From Aureispira sp. CCB-QB1 (GTDB taxonomy: Bacteria; Bacteroidota; Bacteroidia; Chitinophagales; Saprospiraceae), in contig NZ_JHBV01000044.1 of NCBI RefSeq assembly GCF_000724545.1, positions 1 through 64,000 on the forward strand: 64,000 bases of DNA, in the 5' to 3' direction. This document shows, in pieces, positions 57,601 to 64,000 of the stretch. Position numbers and translations under genes: made by a program. How positions within the stretch are numbered: position 1 is the first letter of the stretch; the number at the start of each line of letters is the position of its first letter. The notes below the pieces were generated by a model, which ran no database searches, was not told where the DNA came from, and saw only the letters and a program-made list of their open reading frames with translations.

Positions 57601-58415
57601 TCAACATGAAAGGCTAATGCTTCTTGATACAAACGCAAGGTTTGAAATTCCGAGGCAAGGCTATCTTTAGCTTTTAGTGTTGTATTAATAAAACTTGACC
57701 CATCGGCAAAATGTACTTTAGAATCCAAATAAAACTTAAAGGCAGGTTTCGTTAAATAGTATTTCTCAGACTCAAAAAAATCAAGGGCGCGATGAACAAG
57801 AAAATCATAGAGCGTTGGGCGTAGTCCCTCTACATTAAAAGAACTGTAGGTGATGGCTTCAAAATCTTTTATAGCCAACGTTTTGGTCTCATCATAAGTG
57901 ATGCTTTGGTGGTACAATTCAAAGCATTTTTCTGTAATCCTAGCAACATCCCAAGTCCGAATATCTTCTTGTTTAAAATCTGCTGTTTTGGTTCGGTTTT
58001 GAAACTTGTACAAATGTTGGTTGAGATAACGGTCGTACATTTCAGCTACCATCGATAACAAAATAGGCTTGATTGGAGCTGTGGCTGTTTTTGCTTCTTC
58101 TTGAAAACGATAAATGGCTTTGATCAAACCATCTTCTTCTAAGCGTGCCTGATATTTATTAATAAATAAAAGGGCTTTGATTAACTGCGCCGTTTGGGCA
58201 GGATTTTCAGCGTCTTTTTTAATTTGAGTATAGAGCTTTTGAGTTTCTTCTAGTGCAGACTTGGTCAAACCATCATACTCTAATTTGTTGATGGCTTCCC
58301 AAGCTTTGGGATAATTATTCATTGTTGTCTTATTTGGTTTTTGTGCAAATAGGTTGATAGATAATGCAACCGTTATAAAGGCACAGATAATTCCCCAATA
58401 TTTATTTTTTTGCAT
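52251..58415 (-). CDS. Alpha-2-macroglobulin family protein, middle paralog
   Basis: From the ATG at 58415 the product is 2,054 residues with a signal peptide (MQKNKYWGIICAFITVALSINLFAQ). An N-terminal helical/TPR-like region runs to about 400. MG domains follow, with AIYRPGQLVYFKGLVLS near 615, then a disordered Glu/Lys/Pro-rich linker (about 1,190-1,255) where a bait region is expected, then INVRTNLNETVFFYPDL. The thioester Cys1504-Thr-Glu-Gln (YPYECTEQIF) and terpenoid-cyclase-like helical domain follow, then a C-terminal MG domain. Bait cleavage by a protease would trigger thioester coupling. The last 2.4 kb is nearly identical to the next paralog. An in-frame start at 58478 is rejected because it precedes the signal peptide. 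Confidence 0.9.
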   Translation of the reverse strand: MQKNKYWGIICAFITVALSINLFAQKPNKTTMNNYPKAWEAINKLEYDGLTKSALEETQKLYTQIKKDAENPAQTAQLIKALLFINKYQARLEEDGLIKAIYRFQEEAKTATAPIKPILLSMVAEMYDRYLNQHLYKFQNRTKTADFKQEDIRTWDVARITEKCFELYHQSITYDETKTLAIKDFEAITYSSFNVEGLRPTLYDFLVHRALDFFESEKYYLTKPAFKFYLDSKVHFADGSSFINTTLKAKDSLASEFQTLRLYQEALAFHVDDKDPKAYIDLELRRLRYVLNKSILNDKNLLYLDRLEALHQQYKKQEVAAEIAFQIATYYYNQGQKYQPSPTEQYRWDIKKAYEICQKAIEQYPKSYGASHCEALIGSIQQKNMSLNVEKINAIDAPILALLSYKNLQKVYFRAIPITKAQHTTLNEKYGEKRAAYLRKLSSTYQWSLEIKDEGDYQNHTIEFEIPKLSNGRYIIAVSADEDFSYKENGIAYSSFFVSNMSLVARQNDGNYSFYVTNRTTGMPLEGVRAEFYVSKYNSLLRRYETIRAHTTDSDKNGLISSQGLQTKNGYYQSSYFIKLSQKEDVLFLDDSYYNHDPNAPYQKQTTHFFLDRAIYRPGQLVYFKGLVLSHMTDGKDQKIVPNQQRIITFYDANRQKVADVTVTTNEYGSFSGSFTAPKGGLLGQMYLEDSHSHSTKYFRVEEYKRPKFEVVALPIKESYKIGDTVHVQGHAKAYAGNNIDGAKVQYRVVRQARFPYWNWRWGWYIPFNREQQEITFGETTTNEKGEYEIAFEAIADRSIPKDKNPEFQYTVHATVTDITGETHTTQSTVRVGYIALDVSLSIPENVNRENTSSFGINTQNLNYQFEAAQGEIVIEQLKTPNIIYKNRLWSKPDYENMDKESFKKKFPLYAFKNEDEPNNWSVSKEVLRTSFDTKQSKKLELKNVNNWKQGRYRVTLKTKDKYGAPIEIRKFFTLYSNKAKKTPLNNALFLAQSSFTAEPDTSINIDFGTYEKAAYVLYEIEHDHQIIHREWIQPKGRIIRSLSIEEKHRGNLHFHLTSIQDGRFYSSGGTIYVPWSNKDLKVEYATFRDKLYPGQKEEWKIKISGHKGDKVAAEFLAGMYDASLDAFSANSWYFNIHPSSYRSLSLQGYNSFTTVGSALLQHDWNTYKSGASRTYPTLDWNGFSFYEYDYSRGNRVYKSASPKGRMRSKKEGSKLGAPIMDSSVEMEEVEADGFMNAEQDKTVVSNDQITAKPEAPEQAPEEDFGDINVRTNLNETVFFYPDLMTDKDGNIIIKFTMNEALTKWKFMLFGHTKELAFVSDTKSVVTQKDLMVVPNAPRFFREKDEIYFTAKVSNLTEKAMKGKAQLQLFDAISMQPIDAAFGNTQATLSFDAQAGQSTPLAWKLNIPDGWNTPVTHRVVAKAGDFSDGEEAAIPVLTNRMLVTETQPLPVRGKQTKKFTFDRMAQASQSKTLQHHQLTLEFTQNPAWYAIQSLPYLMEYPYECTEQIFSRYYANSLASDVANAHPKVKRVFDQWKNIDTDALKSNLAKNEELKYALLEETPWVLAAQSEATQKKNIGVLFDLNRMANELTKARDKMADRQLANGGFSWMPGGRDSWYITQYIVEGMGHLDKLGVKDIQSDPKMAKMIQRAVDYIDVELARHYKELLKWAKRSKNEKEYLEQDHLGQMVIHYFYARTFFLEQKITNKTTLEAIQYYEGQALKYWRNKSMYMQGLLALGFHRKGTDLETPQKIVAAAKENALNSDEMGMYWKYPSGYFWYQLPIETHALMIEVFDVVAKDAKAVEDLKVWLLKAKQTTHWKTTKATAAACYALLMSGDNWLMDDQEIEITLGNKKLDQSQIKKEAGTGYFKTSWKADEITNDMANIKVKNPNNVVAWGALYWQYFENLDKITHFKETPLTLNKKLFKQINTDRGPVLKPIDSQTLEPGDLIKVRIELMVDRDMEYVHMKDMRAAGLEPTNVLSQYKYQGGLGYYESTRDASTNFFFSYLSKGTYVFEYPLRVNHKGDFSNGITTIQCMYAPEFTAHSEGVRVSVE

Positions 58416-58470
58416 AATGTTTATTTTTAAGTTTAGGTATTGGGTCGTGTGATTTTGATATTTTAATTGA

Positions 58471-58506
58471 TTAGGCAATTTGAAAACGATATTCCAAATT
58501 GCCTAA
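58471..58506 (-). terminator. Hairpin after the right-hand macroglobulin gene
   Basis: A perfect 12-bp stem, TTAGGCAATTTG and CAAATTGCCTAA, lies between the stop at 58524 and the next gene's ATG at 58415. No strong T-run follows on the minus strand, so termination may be partial and the macroglobulin genes may form an operon. Confidence 0.55.
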
Positions 58507-58517
58507 TAGAAATAGCC

Positions 58518-60932
58518 TTACTTTTACTCAACAGAGACTCGAACGCCCTCAGAGTGAGCCGTAAATTCAGGGGCATACATACATTGAATGGTGGTGATTC
58601 CATTGGAGAAATCACCTTTGTGATTGACTCGCAAAGGATATTCAAAGACATAAGTACCTTTAGATAAATAACTAAAGAAGAAGTTGGTCGAAGCATCTCT
58701 AGTACTTTCGTAGTAGCCCAAACCTCCTTGGTATTTATACTGACTCAAGACATTGGTTGGTTCTAAACCGGCTGCTCTCATATCCTTCATGTGAACATAT
58801 TCCATATCTCGATCAACCATCAATTCAATGCGAACTTTAATCAAGTCTCCAGGTTCTAAGGTTTGGCTATCAATAGGTTTTAAGACAGGACCTCGATCGG
58901 TGTTAATTTGTTTGAACAGTTTCTTATTCAACGTCAAAGGTGTTTCTTTGAAATGCGTAATCTTGTCTAAATTCTCGAAGTATTGCCAGTACAAAGCTCC
59001 CCAAGCCACGACATTGTTTGGATTTTTGACCTTGATGTTTGCCATATCGTTGGTAATTTCATCTGCTTTCCAAGAAGTTTTAAAATACCCCGTTCCTGCT
59101 TCTTTCTTGATTTGAGATTGATCCAATTTTTTGTTGCCCAAAGTAATTTCAATTTCTTGGTCGTCCATCAACCAATTGTCACCGGACATGAGCAACGCAT
59201 AACAAGCGGCGGCAGTAGCTTTGGTCGTTTTCCAATGAGTTGTCTGCTTGGCTTTTAGCAACCAAACTTTCAAATCTTCTACTGCCTTAGCATCTTTAGC
59301 TACAACATCAAAGACCTCAATCATCAAGGCATGGGTTTCGATGGGCAGTTGATACCAAAAGTAACCCGATGGATACTTCCAATACATGCCCATTTCATCG
59401 CTATTCAAGGCATTTTCTTTGGCAGCTGCAACAATTTTTTGAGGCGTTTCTAAGTCGGTTCCTTTTCTGTGGAAACCTAAGGCTAACAGTCCTTGCATAT
59501 ACATGGACTTATTTCTCCAATATTTTAGAGCTTGTCCTTCGTAGTACTGGATGGCTTCCAAAGTAGTTTTATTGGTAATTTTTTGCTCTAAAAAGAAGGT
59601 TCTAGCATAAAAATAATGAATGACCATTTGTCCTAGATGATCTTGCTCTAAGTACTCTTTTTCATTCTTGCTTCGTTTTGCCCATTTGAGCAATTCTTTG
59701 TAATGTCGAGCTAGCTCCACATCAATGTAGTCAACCGCTCGTTGAATCATTTTCGCCATCTTAGGATCAGATTGAATATCCTTGACCCCCAATTTATCTA
59801 GATGACCCATACCTTCTACAATATATTGGGTGATGTACCAGCTATCTCGACCACCAGGCATCCAACTAAAACCACCGTTTGCCAATTGACGATCCGCCAT
59901 TTTGTCCCTAGCTTTTGTCAATTCATTCGCCATACGATTAAGATCAAAAAGTACCCCAATATTTTTCTTTTGAGTCGCTTCACTTTGCGCTGCCAAAACC
60001 CAAGGCGTTTCTTCTAATAAAGCATATTTAAGTTCCTCATTTTTAGCCAAATTACTTTTTAAAGCATCGGTATCAATATTTTTCCATTGATCAAAGACTC
60101 GTTTCACCTTGGGGTGTGCATTGGCAACATCAGAAGCCAAACTGTTGGCATAATAACGAGAGAAAATTTGTTCGGTACACTCATAAGGATATTCCATCAA
60201 ATAAGGCAAGGATTGAATGGCATACCAAGCAGGGTTTTGCGTGAATTCTAAGGTCAGTTGATGGTGTTGGAGCGTTTTTGATTGACTGGCTTGAGCCATT
60301 CTATCAAAGGTGAATTTTTTAGTTTGTTTTCCTCGAACAGGGAGCGGTTGTGTTTCGGTGACCAACATGCGATTGGTCAGCACAGGAATAGCAGCTTCTT
60401 CGCCATCGGAGAAATCACCCGCTTTAGCAACGACTCGATGCGTAACAGGTGTGTTCCAACCATCAGGAATGTTGAGTTTCCAAGCCAAAGGGGTGGATTG
60501 TCCCGCTTGAGCATCAAAAGAAAGCGTAGCTTGAGTATTACCAAAAGCAGCATCAATAGGTTGCATGCTAATCGCATCAAAGAGTTGTAATTGAGCCTTA
60601 CCCTTCATGGCTTTTTCAGTCAAGTTGTTGACCTTAGCTGTAAAGTAAATTTTATCATTTTCTCTAAAGAATCGAGGGGCATTGGGAACAACCATCAAGT
60701 CTTTTTGAGTGACGACAGATTTGGTGTCAGAGACAAAAGCCAACTCCTTGGTATGCCCAAAAAGCATGAATTTCCATTTGGTTAAGGCTTCGTTCATTGT
60801 GAATTTAATGATGATATTTCCATCTTTATCGGTCATTAAATCAGGATAAAAGAAAACAGTTTCATTTAAGTTGGTACGAACATTTATATCTCCAAAATCT
60901 TCTTCAGGAGCCTGCTCTAGTGCTTCAGGCTT
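58518..60932. repeat. Near-identical 2.4-kb block, copy 2 (macroglobulin 3' half)
   Basis: Partner of 52245-54659. Upstream of 60932 in gene direction, the linker sequence (60933-61110) is unrelated to that of the middle paralog. Homology then resumes at clearly lower identity through the MG domains. Confidence 0.92.
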
Positions 60933-63900
60933 GTTCGTTGCTAATTGTTGTTCGTTGACACTAGAATCTTTAGGTCTAAAATCGGCAATGGTAGCAGAAG
61001 AAGGAGTTGGAGGGGCAGGAGCTCGATTCATAGACTTCTCTCTAATTCCACCAGATTGCACTTCTTCTACAACTTCAACATCTTCAGATTCAAATACCTC
61101 ATCATAGCGACCACCTCTAGCGTAGTCCCATTCATAAAAAGAAAATCCATTCCAATTAAATGTTTTGTAGGTTCTAGATTGACCATAACTGTATGCATTC
61201 CAGTTTGACCCTAATAAACTTGAGCCTACATAGTAGAAATTTTGATTTCCTTGAAGTGACATATTGCGATAACTCGTAGGGTGAATAGTCATGTTCCAAG
61301 AGTTAGCAGCAAAAGCATCTAAAGAGGCATCATACATACCCGCTAAAAATTCAGCCGCAACTTTATCTCCTTTATGACCTGAGATTTTAATTTTCCATTC
61401 TTCTTTTTGCCCAGGATATAACTTGTCACGGAATGTAGCGTATTCGACTTTTAAATCTTTATTGCTCCAAGGAACATAAATGGTTCCTCCCGAAGTATAC
61501 AAACGATTGCTTTGTGTGCTTGTTAGGTGAAAGTGTAAATTGCCACGATGTTTTTCTTCTATAGCAATCTCAACTTTTGTTCTTCCTTTGGGTTGAATCC
61601 ATTCTTTTTTTACAATTTGATTATCATGTTCTACCTCATATAAAACATAAGCAGCTTTGTTATGCGCACCAAAATCCAATGTTACCGTTTCCCCAGGTTC
61701 TTTCGTAAAAGAAGTTTGGGCTACAAATAAGGCATTATTGACAGGAGTTGTTTTTTCTTTAGAGCTATAAAGCGTAAAGAATCGAACCAATTCAATTGCT
61801 TTTCCGTATTTGTCTTGGGTTTTTAGAGTGACCTTATAAGCACCTTGCGTCCATTTTTGGATCTTTTTAAGGTCGAGTTCTTTGGATTTTTCTGTGTCAA
61901 AAGCTGTTTTTAAAACTTCTTTGGCAACGTTCCATTTTTGTTGCTCGTCCTCGTTTTTATAAGCATAATGAGGAAATTTCTCTTGGAATTTCTCTGCGGT
62001 TAAAATAGTATAATAATCAGGCTTAGCCCAAAAACGATTGCTATAAACAGTTTTAGGTGTTTGTAGCTGTTCGATGACAATAGAACCTTTAGCAGCTTCA
62101 AATTCGGCATTTAAATTTTTACTGTTAATGATAAATGCTTCGGCATTTTCTCTATCTACATTTTCAGGAATAGACAAACTAATATCTAAAGCAATATAAC
62201 CAACTTTGACGGTTGTTTGCACCGTATGCGTTTCGCCTGTAATATCGGTAACTGTAGCATAAACGGTGTAGTTAAATTGCGGGTTTTTATCTTTGGGAAT
62301 AGAACGATCGGCTAAAGCCTTAAAGGTGATTTCATATTCTCCTTTTTCGTTGGTAGTTGTTTCTCCAAAAGCAATTTCTTGAACCTCTTGATTGAATGGG
62401 ATATACCATCCCCAACGCCAGTTCCAGTATGGAAAGTTAGCCTTTCTTACAACACGATATTGAACTTTGGCACCATCAATATTATTACCAGCATAAGCTT
62501 TGGCGTGCCCTTGAACTTTTACAGAATCATTTATTTTGAAAGATTCTTTTACGGGCAATGCAATGACTTCAAATTTAGGTCTTTTGTATTCTTCTACTCG
62601 AAAATACTTGTTGCTATTGTTTTGGGTATCTTCAATTCGCATTTGCCCTGTTAAACCACTCGAAGGAGCTGTGAAAGAACCATTAAAAGAGCCATAGTCG
62701 TTGGTCGTAACTTTTGCTTCGGCTATTTTTTGATAATTGGCATCATAAAAGACAATGGTACGGGCTTGGTTTGGAACAATTTTAGGATTTTTTCCATTCG
62801 TCATACGTTTTAAAACCAATCCTTTGAAATAAACAATTTGACCTGGTCTATAAATCGCTCTATCCAAAAAGAAGGTTGTAAATTCTTGTTCATAGGGTTC
62901 GCTATTATTATAATTATAATAAGAATCGTCTAAGAACAACTCGTCATCTTCGTGTGTAAGTTTAACAAAAAAAGAATTGTTATAATATGAATTTTTAGCT
63001 TTAAAGTTGGTGGTCTGAAAATAACCATTTTTATCACTTTGGGCATTGCCAGCTTTGACAGTTTCGTATCGACGCAACAAACTATTGTAGGTAGAAACAT
63101 AAAACTCAGCTTTTACATCAGAAAGTGGCTTGCCAGTTACTCTATCTGTTAGATAAAATGTTTGTTTTCCATCTTCTGATCGAGTGCTAAAGCTGATGTT
63201 AGAAACATGAAAAAGACTATAAGCAATGCCATTTTCTGAGTATGAAAAATCTTCATTGGCAGAGGCAGCAATGAGGTAACGTCCGTTTCTTAATTTGGGA
63301 ATACTAAATTCAACGCTGTGTTGTTGATAATCCCCTTCATCCTTGAGTTCGTTAGACCATTTATAAGCACCTGAAAGATTTTTTAGATAGGCAGCCCTAG
63401 CCTTTCCGTATTTGCTATTAAAAGCATCGTATTGTGCCTTGGTAATTGGGATAGCTCTAAAATAGAGTTTAGAAAGGTTTTTGTAAGTAATCAGACCTAA
63501 AGTGGGTTGATTGATAGGATTTACTTTTTCTACATTCAGTGAGATGCTTTTGCTTTTGATCGTTGCCATTAAGTTCTTGCAATGAGAAGCGCCGTAAGAC
63601 GAAGGGAAAGCTTTTACCGCTTTTTCGCAAATTTCATATGCCTTTTTTATATCCCAACGATATTGCTCGGTTGGAGAAGGTTGGTATTTTTGCCCTTGAC
63701 GATGATAATGCATGGCAATTTTATAGGCAATCTCTGTAGAAATTGCTTGATCTTTGTGTTTTTTAAACAAAGCTTCCAAACGTTCTATATACAATATCTC
63801 TTTGTCGTTTCGAATGGATTTGTTTTTAACAAACTCTAGGCGTTTTAAGTCCAAATCAATTAAAGCTCTAGGGTTGTCCAAATGGAAAGCCAAGCCTTTT

Positions 63901-64000
63901 TGAAATAAAATGAGCGCTTGAAAATTAGCAGAAAGACTATCTTTGGCAGTTAAACTACGTTTAGAAAATTCAGCAGCACCAGCAAAATCTTCTTCTGAGT
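58524..64000 (-). CDS. Alpha-2-macroglobulin family protein, right-hand paralog (5' end beyond window)
   Basis: The frame stays open to the right edge, past a TTG at 63893: the codons before it read SEEDFAGAAEFSKRSLTAKD, matching the middle paralog. So the N-terminus and signal peptide lie outside the window. Visible are the helical N-terminal part, MG domains (AIYRPGQIVYFKGLVLKR), and a linker with SGGIREKSMNRAPAPPTPSS that differs from the middle paralog. NVRTNLNETVFFYPDL follows, then the CTEQ thioester at 60168-60179 and the C-terminal domain. It is probably a periplasmic or surface protease trap like its neighbour. Confidence 0.9.
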   Translation of the reverse strand, partial: SEEDFAGAAEFSKRSLTAKDSLSANFQALILFQKGLAFHLDNPRALIDLDLKRLEFVKNKSIRNDKEILYIERLEALFKKHKDQAISTEIAYKIAMHYHRQGQKYQPSPTEQYRWDIKKAYEICEKAVKAFPSSYGASHCKNLMATIKSKSISLNVEKVNPINQPTLGLITYKNLSKLYFRAIPITKAQYDAFNSKYGKARAAYLKNLSGAYKWSNELKDEGDYQQHSVEFSIPKLRNGRYLIAASANEDFSYSENGIAYSLFHVSNISFSTRSEDGKQTFYLTDRVTGKPLSDVKAEFYVSTYNSLLRRYETVKAGNAQSDKNGYFQTTNFKAKNSYYNNSFFVKLTHEDDELFLDDSYYNYNNSEPYEQEFTTFFLDRAIYRPGQIVYFKGLVLKRMTNGKNPKIVPNQARTIVFYDANYQKIAEAKVTTNDYGSFNGSFTAPSSGLTGQMRIEDTQNNSNKYFRVEEYKRPKFEVIALPVKESFKINDSVKVQGHAKAYAGNNIDGAKVQYRVVRKANFPYWNWRWGWYIPFNQEVQEIAFGETTTNEKGEYEITFKALADRSIPKDKNPQFNYTVYATVTDITGETHTVQTTVKVGYIALDISLSIPENVDRENAEAFIINSKNLNAEFEAAKGSIVIEQLQTPKTVYSNRFWAKPDYYTILTAEKFQEKFPHYAYKNEDEQQKWNVAKEVLKTAFDTEKSKELDLKKIQKWTQGAYKVTLKTQDKYGKAIELVRFFTLYSSKEKTTPVNNALFVAQTSFTKEPGETVTLDFGAHNKAAYVLYEVEHDNQIVKKEWIQPKGRTKVEIAIEEKHRGNLHFHLTSTQSNRLYTSGGTIYVPWSNKDLKVEYATFRDKLYPGQKEEWKIKISGHKGDKVAAEFLAGMYDASLDAFAANSWNMTIHPTSYRNMSLQGNQNFYYVGSSLLGSNWNAYSYGQSRTYKTFNWNGFSFYEWDYARGGRYDEVFESEDVEVVEEVQSGGIREKSMNRAPAPPTPSSATIADFRPKDSSVNEQQLATNKPEALEQAPEEDFGDINVRTNLNETVFFYPDLMTDKDGNIIIKFTMNEALTKWKFMLFGHTKELAFVSDTKSVVTQKDLMVVPNAPRFFRENDKIYFTAKVNNLTEKAMKGKAQLQLFDAISMQPIDAAFGNTQATLSFDAQAGQSTPLAWKLNIPDGWNTPVTHRVVAKAGDFSDGEEAAIPVLTNRMLVTETQPLPVRGKQTKKFTFDRMAQASQSKTLQHHQLTLEFTQNPAWYAIQSLPYLMEYPYECTEQIFSRYYANSLASDVANAHPKVKRVFDQWKNIDTDALKSNLAKNEELKYALLEETPWVLAAQSEATQKKNIGVLFDLNRMANELTKARDKMADRQLANGGFSWMPGGRDSWYITQYIVEGMGHLDKLGVKDIQSDPKMAKMIQRAVDYIDVELARHYKELLKWAKRSKNEKEYLEQDHLGQMVIHYFYARTFFLEQKITNKTTLEAIQYYEGQALKYWRNKSMYMQGLLALGFHRKGTDLETPQKIVAAAKENALNSDEMGMYWKYPSGYFWYQLPIETHALMIEVFDVVAKDAKAVEDLKVWLLKAKQTTHWKTTKATAAACYALLMSGDNWLMDDQEIEITLGNKKLDQSQIKKEAGTGYFKTSWKADEITNDMANIKVKNPNNVVAWGALYWQYFENLDKITHFKETPLTLNKKLFKQINTDRGPVLKPIDSQTLEPGDLIKVRIELMVDRDMEYVHMKDMRAAGLEPTNVLSQYKYQGGLGYYESTRDASTNFFFSYLSKGTYVFEYPLRVNHKGDFSNGITTIQCMYAPEFTAHSEGVRVSVE

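Noticed and set aside
53529-60017. Pairs of identical open frames on the opposite strand of the macroglobulin genes
   Set aside because: They are shadows: both copies exist only because the underlying macroglobulin coding sequence is duplicated.

Overview
The window is AT-rich DNA from a member of the Bacteroidota. Supporting signs are three secreted proteins with type IX secretion (T9SS) C-terminal sorting domains, many SPII lipoproteins, promoter-like TTG-N18/19-TAnnTTTG elements, weak Shine-Dalgarno signals, and a very large thioester alpha-2-macroglobulin family. The gene content (MoxR-vWA-bpX operon, Atg22-type MFS, giant macroglobulins) suggests a Saprospiria-type marine bacterium such as Aureispira; this placement is inference from gene content only.

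Layout. 0.3-10 kb: a GT-C/TPR membrane protein, then housekeeping genes (tsaC, cca, 5-formyl-THF cyclo-ligase, aconitase) and a helical hypothetical protein. 10.5-17.5 kb: a T9SS cargo protein behind a perfect 32-bp palindrome, an RNase D-like nuclease, a beta-propeller lipoprotein and ComEC. 18-23.2 kb: four exported proteins sharing one C-terminal domain, separated by copies of an intergenic inverted-repeat element. 23.3-29.3 kb: an Atg22-like MFS transporter, lipoproteins, a signal-less peptidoglycan-binding/CHAP protein and a sugar-nucleotide epimerase-like protein. 29.4-36 kb: a minus-strand MoxR-vWA-beta-propeller (bpX) ternary-system operon. 36.5-38.2 kb: a T9SS cargo gene followed directly by the decayed remains of a second copy of that operon (moxR fragment plus an identical 109-bp promoter segment). 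38.4-45.5 kb: a T9SS trypsin-like protease, small membrane proteins, DoxX, a sugar-phosphate nucleotidyltransferase and a sphingosine-phosphate-lyase-like PLP enzyme.

45.6-64 kb: three tandem minus-strand alpha-2-macroglobulin genes of about 2,050-2,130 codons with CxEQ thioester motifs. The most downstream one is split by an exact 143-bp tandem duplication whose removal restores one frame. The other two are about 99% identical over the last 2.4 kb (thioester and C-terminal half), but differ sharply in the linker that sits where a protease bait region is expected. The last gene runs off the right edge.

The most interesting items are the macroglobulin cassette (bait divergence beside a homogenised thioester half, and the 143-bp on/off-like duplication), the modular intergenic repeat family whose right ends abut start codons, the ghost copy of the MoxR operon, and the repeat-associated lipoprotein family. 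No rRNA, tRNA, CRISPR array, transposase or phage gene was recognised.
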